Below are positions 35,463 through 44,501 of a DNA stretch of 64,000 nt, piece by piece. A program made the position numbers and the translations under genes. The stretch is taken from contig JUEB01000001.1 of assembly GCA_000802095.1 (NCBI GenBank), positions 62,001-126,000 of the forward strand. Reading direction: 5' to 3'. This DNA is from Peptococcaceae bacterium BICA1-7. GTDB lineage: Bacteria > Bacillota > Desulfotomaculia > Desulfotomaculales > Desulfocucumaceae. The notes beneath the pieces were generated by a model. The model made no database searches. It was not told the origin of the DNA and saw only the letters and a list, made by a program, of their open reading frames with translations. Numbering within the stretch: position 1 is the stretch's first letter; each line of letters starts with the position of its first letter.

Positions 35463-35487
35463 TAAACGGGGCTTTATAGCCCCCGTT
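35463..35487 (-). terminator. Terminator overlapping the stop codon of the YchF-like gene
   Basis: On the minus strand AACGGGGGCT pairs with AGCCCCGTT (one bulged G) and is followed by TTATTTTT. The stop codon TAA at 35486-35488 lies at the foot of the stem. Confidence 0.7.
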
Positions 35488-36577
35488 ATACGTTAAATCT
35501 AAAATTAATTATATCCCCGTCCTGAACTATGTACTCCTTACCCTCAAGCCTGGCCAGCCCTTTTTCCTTAACCCTGGCCATGTTCTCCTGCTCGGTCAGG
35601 TCTTTGTAGCCCACCACCTCGGCCCTTATAAAGCCCCTTTCGATGTCGGAGTGAATCTTTCCGGCCGCCCTCCTGGCATCGGTTCCCTTTTCAATGGTCC
35701 AGGCCTTCACCTCATCTTCACCTACGGTAAAGAAGGATATCAGCCCCATGGCATCATACACTGCCCTGGTCAGCCTTTCTGCCCCCAGTTCCTCCAGCCC
35801 CAGGTCCGCCATAAAAAGTCCCCTGTCTTCAGCGGGAAGCTGGCTTATTTCCATCTCCATAAGCCCACAGACCTCGATAAGTCCTGTACCCCTCCGGCCG
35901 GCCAGCAGAGCCAGCTCTTTCTTCCCGGGATAATCTCCCCCTCTGAACTGGTTTTCATCTGTGTTGACCACAAATATAATGGGCTTATCTGTAAAAAAGC
36001 TGTAATTTACAAGGGCCTGCCTTTCCACCTCGCTGAGATCCTGTTTGACCACCGGTATTTCCTTTTCCAGACCGGCCAGTATCTTTTTCATTATTTCAAG
36101 CTCTTCCAGGCTTTCCTTTTTTACTTTTTTACCGCCCTCAATGCGCTGTATTCTTTTTTCCACAAAATCCATATCCGCCAGGAGCAGCTCGACGTCTATA
36201 GTTTCTATATCCCTGACAGGGTTTACGCTTCCGTCCACATGAAGAACATCAGGATTATCAAAGGCCCTGACCACGTGGACCAGCAGATCCGCCTGCCGTA
36301 TGCCGTCCAGGAAGGTATTGCCCACTCCTTTCCCCTGACTGGCCCCTCTGACCAGCCCCGGGACGTCGCTTACTTTCACCTGGGCGCGAACTGTCTTTTT
36401 GGGCCTGTACATCGTGGTCAAAAAATCAACCCTGCGGTCGGGAACATCGGCCATACTTACATTGGTATCTGATTTCCCGGTGATAAATTTGGAGGTTTCA
36501 ATCCCGGCATTGGTAACCAGATTGAAAACTGTGGTTTTGCCTGCCATGGGCAGTCCTATAAGTCCGGCTGAAAGCAA
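35486..36577 (-). CDS. ychF: YchF-like (Obg family) GTP/ATP-binding protein
   Basis: A 363-aa protein with the YchF plan: G domain, an inserted coiled-coil domain (VEKRIQRIEGGKKVKKESLEE) and a C-terminal TGS domain (DLTEQENMARVKEKGLARLE...YIVQDGDIINFRFNV). The G4 motif is NTDE, the NxxE form that gives YchF its ATP preference. The P-loop reads GLPMAGKTT rather than the usual GLPNVGKST, and the N terminus is a little short, so this may be a divergent paralogue. YchF/OLA1 binds ribosomes and takes part in stress responses. Start is the TTG at 36577, behind GGGGTG. Two terminators follow. Confidence 0.85.
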   Translation of the reverse strand: MLSAGLIGLPMAGKTTVFNLVTNAGIETSKFITGKSDTNVSMADVPDRRVDFLTTMYRPKKTVRAQVKVSDVPGLVRGASQGKGVGNTFLDGIRQADLLVHVVRAFDNPDVLHVDGSVNPVRDIETIDVELLLADMDFVEKRIQRIEGGKKVKKESLEELEIMKKILAGLEKEIPVVKQDLSEVERQALVNYSFFTDKPIIFVVNTDENQFRGGDYPGKKELALLAGRRGTGLIEVCGLMEMEISQLPAEDRGLFMADLGLEELGAERLTRAVYDAMGLISFFTVGEDEVKAWTIEKGTDARRAAGKIHSDIERGFIRAEVVGYKDLTEQENMARVKEKGLARLEGKEYIVQDGDIINFRFNV

Positions 36578-36678
36578 CTAAAACACCCCAATCGCCATAA
36601 TGCCTTTGTCATGCCACCTGCTATATTTTAGCAGACAAAAGGCATTATCACAACAGCCACCCAAATGTATTAAAAAGG

Positions 36679-37317
36679 TCAAACGAACCTTTTAGCCGCC
36701 TGGTGTGCATTTTCCACAGCCTTTGCCTTTATCTCACCGGCCTTGTCGGGCGCATAGGCCATACCCTCAACTATGACCGACTCAATGGTCTCCACTCCCA
36801 GGAAAGTGAGAATAGCCCTGATGTAGCTATCCCCGAATTCAAACTCCTTCATGGGTCCCTGGGAGTATATCCCCCCCCGGGCCTGAATGTGCACTGCCTT
36901 TTTGTTCTTTAAAAGGCCCACCGGGCCCTGATCGGTATATTTGAAGGTTTTTCCCACCACAACAATGGTGTCAATGTACGCCTTCATCTTGGGCGGAATG
37001 CCCAGATTCCACAGGGGGGTCACAAAAATATACCTGTCCGCAGCCATAAACTGGTCGGCCATCTGGTTTATCCTGGCCACCTTGGACTGCTCCTCAGGAT
37101 TTAATTTATCAAAGGCCTCACCATGCTCCAGCTTCCCCCAGCCGCTAAGCACATCCGGGTCAACAAAGGGTATATCGGTTTTGTAAAGGTCTATACTGAC
37201 TATCTCATCCCCGGGGCTTTCCTTCCGGTAGGCCTTAAGAAATTCCTCCGCTACAGACAGGCTGTAAGACTGGTCTGCGGACTTGGGATTAGCTGTTATA
37301 TAAAGAACTGTGGACAC
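36679..37317 (-). CDS. azoR: FMN-dependent NADH-azoreductase
   Basis: A 212-aa flavodoxin-fold enzyme. STVLYITANPKSADQSYSLSVAEEFL binds FMN phosphate, TPLWNLGIPPKMKAYIDTIVVVGKTF is the conserved family core, and ARGGIYSQGP lies over the flavin. AzoR proteins reduce quinones and azo compounds with NADH; the quinone role is likelier in the cell. The GTG at 37317 follows GAAAGGGTG. Single gene, with repeat A3 upstream. Confidence 0.9.
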   Translation of the reverse strand: MSTVLYITANPKSADQSYSLSVAEEFLKAYRKESPGDEIVSIDLYKTDIPFVDPDVLSGWGKLEHGEAFDKLNPEEQSKVARINQMADQFMAADRYIFVTPLWNLGIPPKMKAYIDTIVVVGKTFKYTDQGPVGLLKNKKAVHIQARGGIYSQGPMKEFEFGDSYIRAILTFLGVETIESVIVEGMAYAPDKAGEIKAKAVENAHQAAKRFV

Positions 37318-37396
37318 TTTAAATACACCCTTTCTTTATTTATTCAAGCATTATTTAAAACACTTTTGACAATCACTGATGCATTTTTTTAAAAAA

Positions 37397-37565
37397 CCAA
37401 AGAGGACACAGAGATCACAGAGAATTTGCTATCAGGCATTACCCTCAGGTAGAAACCTAAGTAGAAGATTTAGAGAAGTTGACCTTCTCCAATCATTTTA
37501 AAAACCTCTTAAAGCATTCAAGCAAGGCTTAAAAATCTCTGTGTCCTCTGTGTTCTCTGTGGTTT
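37397..37565. repeat. Repeat family A, copy 3
   Basis: The left arm CCAAAGAGGACACAGAGATC pairs with the right arm TCTCTGTGTCCTCTGTGTTC (37536 onward). Internal blocks CAGGCATTACCCTCAGG and AAAGCATTCAAGCAAGGC match copies A1 and A2. It occupies most of the 364-bp gap between azoR and the permease gene; the rest (37600-37640) holds a decayed family C fragment with GGATTCCGACC. Confidence 0.8.
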
Positions 37566-37681
37566 GAAAAAAACCCCCATTATCTTCTTTTGTGGCAGTT
37601 TTAGGCGGCTCGGGTGTCTGGATTCGGGATTCCGACCACATAGAAATTTCGAATAACCATTTTCAGGACATTATTATATTC

Positions 37682-39013
37682 TTATATGTTTTCCTGAATA
37701 TTATGCGTCTCCGGCTGGGACGGCCCAACCCTGTTCCTGTATATAATGTGCTCCATAATGAGCACCGACAGCACGCCGATCACAAACCCGTTTCCCATTA
37801 CCGGACGCACCGCCGCCGGGAAGGTGGCCAGCACATGAACCGGCAAATAAGAGATTATTATTCCCAGCATAAGGGGCAGGCCCAGAACAAGGCCGCTTTC
37901 CATGCCGAATCCATCGCCTGACCCGAAGGCCACCAGCAGGCCTGCCGCAACCTGGGAGCACATAATATATATGAGAACACTCCCTACCACTGTAGAGGGG
38001 ATACCACCCAGTATAACTATGGCCCCGGGCATAAAAGCAAGCGCCAGCAGGCCAAGGGCCGTGGGCAGCAGGGTAAACCTGGAGGCACAGCCTGTGGAGG
38101 CTATTACACCAGGGCTCATGGAAAAGTTCACCGGCCCTATGACACCCAAGAATCCTGAAAGCACCCCGGCCAGCCCGGTAATGGTAATGCCCCGGGTGAT
38201 CCGCCCCTGCATGTCCTTAAGTCCCAGCATTTCACCAACTGACTGAATAGATCCCAGATCGTTTATGGACAAAGCCAGGTAGCATACCAGAAAGGCAATC
38301 AGAATCCCCGGGTCAATCACAAAATTAAAGTGCAGGTCCTCATAAAAAAACAGCGGCTGCGGGACAATTCCACCGGCGGCAGTTCCGGCGGGAAATATTA
38401 AAAGGTGAGCCAGTGTCCCGGCTACTATGGCCCATACTATAAGAGTGGACTTCCAAATACCCTTAAGTACCCTGTTGGCCGCAAACATGGCCAGCACTAA
38501 AAAGATTGAAAAGGATAGCTTTTTTAGGGGATGCGCGGGTACTTCAGGCCCCAGCACCAGACCGGTAATGGTGGGTGTAAGGGTAAAGGCAATCAATATA
38601 AGAATTGAGGCCACCACCCTGGGGGTGAAAAGCCTTTTCAGACGTCCAAACAGCCCGGCTGCCCCCACCGCCGCCAGGACAGCGCCTCCTATGAGAGCCG
38701 CCGAGTACACGGCATCCGGGGTTCTTCCCAGGCTTGCCGCCACTCCCACCAGCAGCACCGCCGCCGGGCCCATGATCAGGGGCAGCCGGTGGCCCCACAG
38801 AATCTGAATAAAAAGGGCTGCCCCTGACACCAGGAACAGCTTCTGTATATAGGCCACCCGGGCGACGGCCTCAAATGAGTGCAGCCCGGCTACCACATTG
38901 CCTATGATAATGACGGTGGGCACCGATATAGCCAGCCACTGCAGGCCGAAGGCGGCCAACTGTCCCGGAGGGGGCAATTCATCCAGACGGTATCTCAATT
39001 CAAACCTGCTCAT
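37682..39013 (-). CDS. NCS2-family purine/xanthine-type permease
   Basis: A 443-aa membrane transporter with about 14 predicted helices in the two inverted repeats of the NCS2 fold. Recognisable segments are LQWLAISVPTVIIIGN, the PLIMGPAAVLLVG region (first conserved half-helix), FLVCYLALSINDLGSIQSVGEML and the loop FLGVIGPVNFSMSPGVIASTGCASR. Substrate is a nucleobase, probably xanthine or uric acid rather than uracil, by general resemblance only. GGGGG precedes the ATG at 39013. It follows the omega-amidase-like gene by 72 bp on the same strand, so both may belong to nitrogen salvage. No purine riboswitch was found. Confidence 0.85.
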   Translation of the reverse strand: MSRFELRYRLDELPPPGQLAAFGLQWLAISVPTVIIIGNVVAGLHSFEAVARVAYIQKLFLVSGAALFIQILWGHRLPLIMGPAAVLLVGVAASLGRTPDAVYSAALIGGAVLAAVGAAGLFGRLKRLFTPRVVASILILIAFTLTPTITGLVLGPEVPAHPLKKLSFSIFLVLAMFAANRVLKGIWKSTLIVWAIVAGTLAHLLIFPAGTAAGGIVPQPLFFYEDLHFNFVIDPGILIAFLVCYLALSINDLGSIQSVGEMLGLKDMQGRITRGITITGLAGVLSGFLGVIGPVNFSMSPGVIASTGCASRFTLLPTALGLLALAFMPGAIVILGGIPSTVVGSVLIYIMCSQVAAGLLVAFGSGDGFGMESGLVLGLPLMLGIIISYLPVHVLATFPAAVRPVMGNGFVIGVLSVLIMEHIIYRNRVGPSQPETHNIQENI

Positions 39014-39085
39014 ATAAAACCCCCTGCTTTTTAAGACTTTGCCCCTGGTATCGGATAAGGGCCTTACAGATAGAATAAGCCCCGG

Positions 39086-39916
39086 TCAGACTTCAGTAAG
39101 TTTATAAAGATCAGTTCTTCTGTGCCTTAAAAGGGGTAGTTCCCTCCGGACCCTCTCAATTTTCCCAGGGTCGATATCTCCAAGTATAATCTCTTCCTCC
39201 TCACCGGCCCGGGCAACTATCTCACCCCAGGGGTCCACCATCATGGAGTGACCGTAGGCCACGTAGGGCGCCCTGGCATCCCTGGCCGGAGAGGCCGCTA
39301 TCACATACAACTGGTTATCTACCGCCCTGCAGCGGTGGAGCATATCCCAGTGGGCCGGCCCGGTGGTCATGTTGAAGGCGGCCGGGATTACAATAACCTC
39401 AGCCCCCCCGGTAGCCATCAGGCGGATCAGCTCCGGAAACCGGATGTCGTAGCATATGGCCACCCCGATGGCGCAAAGTTCTGTCTTGACAATGGTGATG
39501 TCTCTTCCGGCCCCCAGGGTGCTGGATTCCTTAACCTTTACACCCCCGGGAAGATCAACATCAAAAAGGTGCACCTTCCGGTGCCTGCCCAGAAGATCAC
39601 CACCGGGGCCTATTACAAAGCTGCTGTTATATACAGTCTCTCCGTCCCTTTCCGGAACCGATCCCCCCACCAGGTAAACTTTATTCTCACGGGCGGCTGT
39701 AGAAAGCATCCTGAAAGTCTCCCCGCCCGGATATACTTCTGCGTATTCAGGAAAGGCCCCGGCCACATAAGGGCAGTTAAACATTTCCGGAAGGGCCACC
39801 AGCGCGGCCCCTCCCTCCGCCGCCCGGTCTATCATCCTGCGGGCGGTGTCCAGGTTTTTTTGCTTGCTGCCTGTCACCTTCATCTGGCAGACCGCAGCCC
39901 TGAAAAGTTTATTCAA
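39086..39916 (-). CDS. Carbon-nitrogen hydrolase, omega-amidase/Nit2-like
   Basis: A 276-aa nitrilase-superfamily amidase with the intact triad E44 (ALPEMFNCPY), K114 (GRHRKVHLFD) and C155 (AICYDIRFPE). The FNCPY and YDIRFPE context is that of omega-amidase/Nit2, which hydrolyses 2-oxoglutaramate or related amides (repair of transaminated glutamine). Substrate assignment is by motif resemblance. Starts with TTG at 39916 behind GGAGGAG and overlaps the upstream disordered-protein gene by 4 bases, so translation is coupled. Confidence 0.9.
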   Translation of the reverse strand: MNKLFRAAVCQMKVTGSKQKNLDTARRMIDRAAEGGAALVALPEMFNCPYVAGAFPEYAEVYPGGETFRMLSTAARENKVYLVGGSVPERDGETVYNSSFVIGPGGDLLGRHRKVHLFDVDLPGGVKVKESSTLGAGRDITIVKTELCAIGVAICYDIRFPELIRLMATGGAEVIVIPAAFNMTTGPAHWDMLHRCRAVDNQLYVIAASPARDARAPYVAYGHSMMVDPWGEIVARAGEEEEIILGDIDPGKIERVRRELPLLRHRRTDLYKLTEV

Positions 39917-40422
39917 TAGGGTCTCCTCCTTGATCTGCCTCCCCGGCTGCCAAGTATTTCAGCCATAATGAAACCCTGGTAAATCCCCTTTTGGGTAAAC
40001 AGGTCCGGCATGAGCCTCCTTCTCCGGCCTGTAGGGCAGCTGTCCCGGGCCGGTGCATCGGAAACATCCGGCACATCCGATACACAGGGGGCCAAGACCG
40101 CCACATCCCCGGCAGGCCTAGCGGATTCTTTCACTGAAGCTGTCCGGGGCCTGCCGTCAGGCTCCTGTGGGGCGGGGCGCCTTTTCCTCTCAGTACGGGG
40201 ATACTCCCTCTCCCCTTCCCTGGAAACCGGGTCCTCTCCCCTGCCGGACCAGGGGCCCTGCAGGGGAGATTCTTCAACGCTTTCTTTCTTACCATCCGTT
40301 TCCCGGCCTTCAGTATTGTCCGCGGGCCGGGGCTGGGCAGACCGGGAGGAGTCTTTCCGGCGGGTCCACGGACCCTGGAGGGGTAAATCGTCTTCCACTA
40401 TGCCATATTCTCTTATCTTCAA
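39913..40422 (-). CDS. Disordered protein with two LQGPW repeats
   Basis: A 169-aa, highly charged, proline- and arginine-rich protein predicted to be largely unstructured. It holds two similar peptides, DDLPLQGPWTRRKDSSRS near residue 11 and EESPLQGPWSGRGEDPVS near residue 50. It ends in the only compact-looking part, MPDLFTQKGIYQGFIMAEILGS, followed by a basic tail. No family recognised. The TTG at 40422 follows GGTAAGGGG, 12 bp after floA, and its stop overlaps the amidase start, so it is genuinely inside the operon. It may be a small adaptor that uses the LQGPW peptides to dock on FloA or another partner (inference). Confidence 0.65.
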   Translation of the reverse strand: MKIREYGIVEDDLPLQGPWTRRKDSSRSAQPRPADNTEGRETDGKKESVEESPLQGPWSGRGEDPVSREGEREYPRTERKRRPAPQEPDGRPRTASVKESARPAGDVAVLAPCVSDVPDVSDAPARDSCPTGRRRRLMPDLFTQKGIYQGFIMAEILGSRGGRSRRRPY

Positions 40423-40434
40423 AAAATCAGCCCC

Positions 40435-41442
40435 TTACCGGCTATTTTTATCATCCTGCCTGCCGGGCCTCTCCTCCATCTGACCCACACTGGAAATGCC
40501 CTCACGCATCCGGGTGTCCGCCAGCAGATTCTGCATGTTGTAGTAATCCATAACACCAAGCCTTCCTGCACGCAGCGCATCGGAAAGCGCCCTGGGCACC
40601 TCTGCCTCGGACTCCACCACCTTGGCTCTCATTTCCTCCACCGAGGCCTTCATCTCCTGCTCCCTGGCCACCGCCATGGCCCTTCTCTCCTCGGCCTTGG
40701 CCTGGGCTATGCGCTTGTCGGCCTCGGCCTGATCGGTCTGCAGCTGGGCGCCTATATTTCTTCCCACATCCACATCGGCAATATCTATAGACAGTATCTC
40801 AAAGGCTGTTCCGGCGTCAAGCCCCTTTTCCAGAACAGTTTTAGAGATGGAGTCAGGGTTTTCCAGCACCTGCTTATGGGAGACCGAGCTTCCCACGGTG
40901 GTGACCACTCCCTCTCCCACCCTGGCCAGTATGGTCTCGGTGCCGGCGCCCCCTACCAGACGGTCTATGTTAGCCCTAACGGTAACTCTGGCCATCACCT
41001 TGACCTCTATGCCGTCCTTGGCCACCGCCGAAATAAGCGGGGTCTGAATCACCTTGGGATTGACGCTCATCTGCACGGCCTCCAGCACATCCCTGCCGGC
41101 CAGGTCTATGGCTGCAGCCCTCTCAAAGGGAAGCGGAATGTCGGCCCTTTCGGCGGCAATCAGCGAGTTCACCACCCGGTCAACATTTCCCCCGGCCAGG
41201 TAGTGGGCCTCCAACTGGTTGACCGTTATGTCCACCCCGGCCTTATCCGCCTTGATCAGAGGGTTGACAATCTGGGCCGGCGGCACCCTCCTTAACCTCA
41301 TCCCCACCAGGGTGAATATCCCTATATGTACCCCGGCCGCCAGCGCCGATATCCACAGTCCCACCGGAATAAAGCTCAAAATAATGGCCAGTCCCACCAG
41401 TATTAAGAGCCCCAAAATAATAGTACTCAGTAAAGCTGTCAT
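40435..41442 (-). CDS. floA: Flotillin-like membrane-scaffold protein FloA
   Basis: A 335-aa protein of the FloA (YqfA) family. N-terminal membrane hairpin ([29 protein letters not shown]), then an SPFH-like domain ([41 protein letters not shown]) and a coiled EA-rich oligomerisation region ([23 protein letters not shown]). It organises functional membrane microdomains that support secretion, sporulation signalling and cell-wall synthesis. CAGGAGGTG precedes the ATG. It follows the nfeD gene by 18 bp, the usual partner. Confidence 0.94.
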   Translation of the reverse strand: MTALLSTIILGLLILVGLAIILSFIPVGLWISALAAGVHIGIFTLVGMRLRRVPPAQIVNPLIKADKAGVDITVNQLEAHYLAGGNVDRVVNSLIAAERADIPLPFERAAAIDLAGRDVLEAVQMSVNPKVIQTPLISAVAKDGIEVKVMARVTVRANIDRLVGGAGTETILARVGEGVVTTVGSSVSHKQVLENPDSISKTVLEKGLDAGTAFEILSIDIADVDVGRNIGAQLQTDQAEADKRIAQAKAEERRAMAVAREQEMKASVEEMRAKVVESEAEVPRALSDALRAGRLGVMDYYNMQNLLADTRMREGISSVGQMEERPGRQDDKNSR

Positions 41443-41460
41443 AAAGCACCTCCTGTTTTT

Positions 41461-41967
41461 TTATATCCTATCCTTATTATAACCTTTTACCAACACCCTG
41501 GTTCCCTCAACCCTGACCACCTGCACAGCCGCCCCGGGAGAAATGAAATCCCCCTCGGTGACCACATCCAGCCTCTCCCCGGATATTTCAGCCGTTCCCG
41601 AGGGCCTCAGGGGAGTGAGGGCAACACCAGTTTTACCAACATATGCAGCCAGGCCCTCCCGGGGAGCCACATAGCCCTGATCATTCTTTTGCTTGGTGTC
41701 AAGGGTAAGCCTCTTCCAGAGGTTTAACTTATTAAAAAGCTTAACTCCGGCAAAAATAAGCACAGCTGTAGCCGCCAGGGCCCACACCAGGGCCATGGTA
41801 GCCTGGGTGACATCAACTGCCATGAGGAAAATGCCCCAGCCCACCAGTATTATGCCGGCCAGCCCGGCCACCCCGAAGCCCGGCAGAACAAATATTTCTA
41901 TAACCAGGGCAATTACTCCCAGCAGCAGTGCCAGAACGGCAATCCAGGTGTTTAATTGAGAAAACAT
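41461..41967 (-). CDS. NfeD-like protein (short, FloA partner)
   Basis: A 168-aa short NfeD protein. It lacks the N-terminal ClpP-like protease domain of long NfeD. There are four hydrophobic segments in the first ~85 residues (VLALLLGVIALVIEIFVLPGFGVAGLAGIILVGWG), then a C-terminal OB-fold (GVALTPLRPSGTAEISGERLDVV, GAAVQVVRVEGTRVLVKG). Encoded directly upstream of floA, as in B. subtilis yqeZ-floA. AAGGAGGAGG lies before the ATG. Confidence 0.9.
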   Translation of the reverse strand: MFSQLNTWIAVLALLLGVIALVIEIFVLPGFGVAGLAGIILVGWGIFLMAVDVTQATMALVWALAATAVLIFAGVKLFNKLNLWKRLTLDTKQKNDQGYVAPREGLAAYVGKTGVALTPLRPSGTAEISGERLDVVTEGDFISPGAAVQVVRVEGTRVLVKGYNKDRI

Positions 41968-42104
41968 ATAATCCTCCTCCTTTCCGCGAAAAAAGCTATT
42001 TGAGTTCCGATACCGATATTCTAGACACCCATGCCAATAGAGTTACGGCGTCACACACCTTGCTCTAAGAATAACTATTTCAGTATAAACCTTTTCAGAA
42101 AATA

Positions 42105-42136
42105 TTATTAAAGGCCCGGCGATTGCGCCGGGCCTT
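42105..42136 (-). terminator. Rho-independent terminator of rpsU
   Basis: AAGGCCCGGCG (42111-42121) pairs perfectly with CGCCGGGCCTT (42126-42136) around a 4-base loop; on the minus strand it is followed by TTTAATAATATTTT. It lies 50 bp after the rpsU stop and closes the long heat-shock/translation cluster. Confidence 0.85.
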
Positions 42137-42185
42137 ATTTGCCTGGGTACTTTGCAGTTTTCGGCCTCAGCCCGCCTCTTTAAGC

Positions 42186-42362
42186 TTAGTGAAACTTGCG
42201 TTTTCTGGCCGCTTCCGACTTTTTTTTGCGTTTTACACTCGGTTTTTCATAATGCTCGTGCTTTCTGGCCTCAGCCAGTACACCCGCCTTCTGACAGGTG
42301 CGTTTAAAACGCCGGAGGGCGCTGTCTAGTGTCTCATTCTTACCGACACGTACTTCTGCCAT
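42186..42362 (-). CDS. rpsU: 30S ribosomal protein S21
   Basis: A 58-aa basic protein, too short to be noticed easily, starting [20 protein letters not shown] and ending [10 protein letters not shown], the standard bacterial S21. It binds the 3' end of 16S rRNA in the small subunit and helps start-site selection. GGGAGGG lies upstream of the ATG at 42362. The order HIT protein - rpsU at the end of the dnaK-dnaJ-prmA-rsmE-mtaB cluster is typical for Clostridia. Confidence 0.97.
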   Translation of the reverse strand: MAEVRVGKNETLDSALRRFKRTCQKAGVLAEARKHEHYEKPSVKRKKKSEAARKRKFH

Positions 42363-42465
42363 TTACCATCCCTCCCTCCGCCGTACCATAAACCTTCAAC
42401 ATAAATACACCCCGTTGCCAGATTAAACACCATTTTATTATACATCTACAGAAGTCTGTAGTCAA

Positions 42466-42807
42466 CTAGCCCGGAGGCCAGTGTAGCGGCCTTCCACCCA
42501 TCAGGTGGTAATGTATGTGGAAAACAAGCTGGCCAGCATCCTGGTTGCAGTTGCTGATCAGCCGAAATCCTTTTTCCAGGCCCATTTCACGGGCCACCCG
42601 GCCTGCAGCCAGCTGCAGGTCTCCCATTATGCCGGAATCCTTTTCCTCCAGGTCAAAAAAAGTGGGAATGTGCTTTTTGGGTATGAGCAGGAGGTGAACC
42701 GGAGCAGCCGGCCTGATGTCCTTAAAAACAAGCACGGAATCATTCTCATATACTATCTCGGCCGGTATCTCCTTATTTATTATTTTACAAAAAATACAGT
42801 CCTGCAA
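42466..42807 (-). CDS. HIT-family nucleotide hydrolase (HinT-like)
   Basis: A 113-aa histidine-triad protein beginning with the zinc-binding style CIFCKIINKEIPAEIVYEND and carrying VHLLLIPKKHIP and the triad HIHYHLMGGRPL. HinT enzymes hydrolyse AMP-lysine and similar phosphoramidates. GGGAGGTG lies before the TTG start. Between mtaB and rpsU, its normal position in Firmicutes. Confidence 0.94.
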   Translation of the reverse strand: MQDCIFCKIINKEIPAEIVYENDSVLVFKDIRPAAPVHLLLIPKKHIPTFFDLEEKDSGIMGDLQLAAGRVAREMGLEKGFRLISNCNQDAGQLVFHIHYHLMGGRPLHWPPG

Positions 42808-42889
42808 GACAACACCTCCCCCCGGAGAAAAATGTTAATCCTTTTGGGGATATTCTATTCAACATGCCTTAGTTCAAATCCTTCATGGT

Positions 42890-44197
42890 TTATAATTTTC
42901 TGCCCTGAAGGGTCCCGCCGGACACACTTTCCGCCCTGACCCTGACAAATTGCCCCTTAAGTCTCTCCTCACCAGGGAAAATAACCAGCAAATAATTGGC
43001 AGTATGGCCCTGGAGCATTCCCGGCCTTCCGTCGGCCAGGTCCTCCACCAGCACCTCAACCTCCCTGCCAATATAATGTGAGGCAAATTCCCCGGCCAGG
43101 ACAGAACCCAGTTCAATAAGCATTTTGCTGCGCCTCTCCTTGACCTCCCCGGCCACCTGCCCGGGAAACTCTGCGGCTGCAGTTCCCTTTCTGGGTGAGT
43201 ATTTAAAAACGTGCATGGCTGAAAACTTTATCTCTTCTGCCAGACGGTATGTATTCATAAAGTTTTCCGCGGTTTCTCCCGGGAAGCCCACAATAACATC
43301 GGTGGTAATGGAAACATCCCTTATCTTTTCTTTTATCCCGCCGGCCAGACTTATAAAATCAGCAGCGGTGTAATGCCTCCTCATAGCCGAGAGTATTTGG
43401 TCATCTCCGCTCTGCAGGGGGATGTGAAGGTGCGGGCAGAACGGCAGCCCCCTGGCCATCACCGCTATCAAATCTTCATGCACATCCATGGGCTCCACCG
43501 AGCTGAGCCTTATCCTGTTCAGCCCCTTTATGCCTGAAAGTCTTTCCAGAAGTGAAGCCAGCCCCGGAGTCCCCGGTTTGTCCCTGCCGTATGCGCCGGT
43601 GTGTATACCAGTCAGCACAACCTCCCGGTAACCCGCCTCCACCAGCTTCCCGGCCTCTTCCACTATCCTGCCGGGGTCCCTGCTTCTCAGAGGCCCCCTG
43701 GCATAGGGCACTATGCAGTAAGAGCAGTAGTTATTACAACCCTCCTGTATCTTTAGAAAGGCCCTGGTTCTGCCGGTGGCGGCAACAGCCGGAAGCTCTT
43801 CGTACTCTCCTATCTGCGATGAGTCCAGAACGGCATTTACCTTTTTCCCCTTTTGCAATTCCTCTACCCTGTCCACTATCAGTGATTTTTCGGCTGTGCC
43901 TATAACCAGGTCTACTCCGGGAATCTCCAGCACCTCCCCCGGGGACACCTGGGCATAGCAGCCGGCAACCACCACCAGCCCCTCCGGGTTTGACCGGACG
44001 GCCCTTCTGATAAACTGCCGGGACTTGCGGTCTCCCGCATGGGTAACCGTGCAGGTGTTGATTACATATACATCTGCCCTCTCTCCAAAGTCCACCACCT
44101 CATAGCCCCTGTCCCTGAAGATTCCGGCAATGGAGGAGGATTCGTACTGATTGACCTTACACCCCAGAGTAGCTATGGCCACTTTTTTGGAACTCAT
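42890..44197 (-). CDS. mtaB: tRNA t6A37 methylthiotransferase MtaB
   Basis: A 435-aa radical-SAM methylthiotransferase that turns N6-threonylcarbamoyladenosine 37 of tRNA-Lys-type tRNAs into the 2-methylthio form. The N-terminal UPF0004 domain has three cluster cysteines (TLGCKVNQYES, NTCTVTH, GCYAQ). The radical SAM cluster is CNNYCSYC in EGCNNYCSYCIVPYARG, and the C-terminal TRAM domain starts near VEVLVED. Begins MSSKKVAIATLGCKVNQ. Between rsmE and the HIT gene; the 300-bp gap to rsmE holds repeat B2. Confidence 0.95.
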   Translation of the reverse strand: MSSKKVAIATLGCKVNQYESSSIAGIFRDRGYEVVDFGERADVYVINTCTVTHAGDRKSRQFIRRAVRSNPEGLVVVAGCYAQVSPGEVLEIPGVDLVIGTAEKSLIVDRVEELQKGKKVNAVLDSSQIGEYEELPAVAATGRTRAFLKIQEGCNNYCSYCIVPYARGPLRSRDPGRIVEEAGKLVEAGYREVVLTGIHTGAYGRDKPGTPGLASLLERLSGIKGLNRIRLSSVEPMDVHEDLIAVMARGLPFCPHLHIPLQSGDDQILSAMRRHYTAADFISLAGGIKEKIRDVSITTDVIVGFPGETAENFMNTYRLAEEIKFSAMHVFKYSPRKGTAAAEFPGQVAGEVKERRSKMLIELGSVLAGEFASHYIGREVEVLVEDLADGRPGMLQGHTANYLLVIFPGEERLKGQFVRVRAESVSGGTLQGRKL

Positions 44198-44298
44198 TGC
44201 GGACCCCTGTTTCTAAAATAGATTATTAGTATATTATTGCCAAATCCACTGTTTTACACTGGATCACTGTTGTATATCGCCAATCTTAATAGCTTTCC

Positions 44299-44452
44299 CG
44301 TCAGGAGACAGCTAATACTGAATTTTTTACAGGTCCGGAGACTGCTTACAGGCAATTCTTCCTGTCGGGAGACAGGAGATTGCTATTATATGCCTGGACC
44401 TCCTGTCTCCTGACATCAGGTATTACCTCCGGGCAGTCTCCCGACCCGGGGA
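44299..44452. repeat. Repeat family B, copy 2
   Basis: CAGGAGACAG, CCTGTCGGGAGACAGGAG and their inverse CTCCTGTCTCCTGAC alternate with CAGTCTCCCGACCC; CAGGTATTACCTCC is the family's shared block. Most of the ~300-bp gap between mtaB and rsmE is this element; no gene was seen in it. Confidence 0.75.
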
Positions 44453-44501
44453 GCATTCTTTTAAGCAAACTCCTGACCATAGAGAATTCTTGGAAGCCAT
44501 A

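Noticed and set aside
35651-36472. Open frame of 273 codons on the plus strand opposite the YchF-like gene
   Set aside because: Antisense to a gene with conserved G motifs and TGS domain; no ribosome site or recognisable domain.
39014-39085. Purine riboswitch before the NCS2 permease
   Set aside because: Only 72 bp separate it from the upstream amidase gene, with no aptamer-like stems and no terminator.
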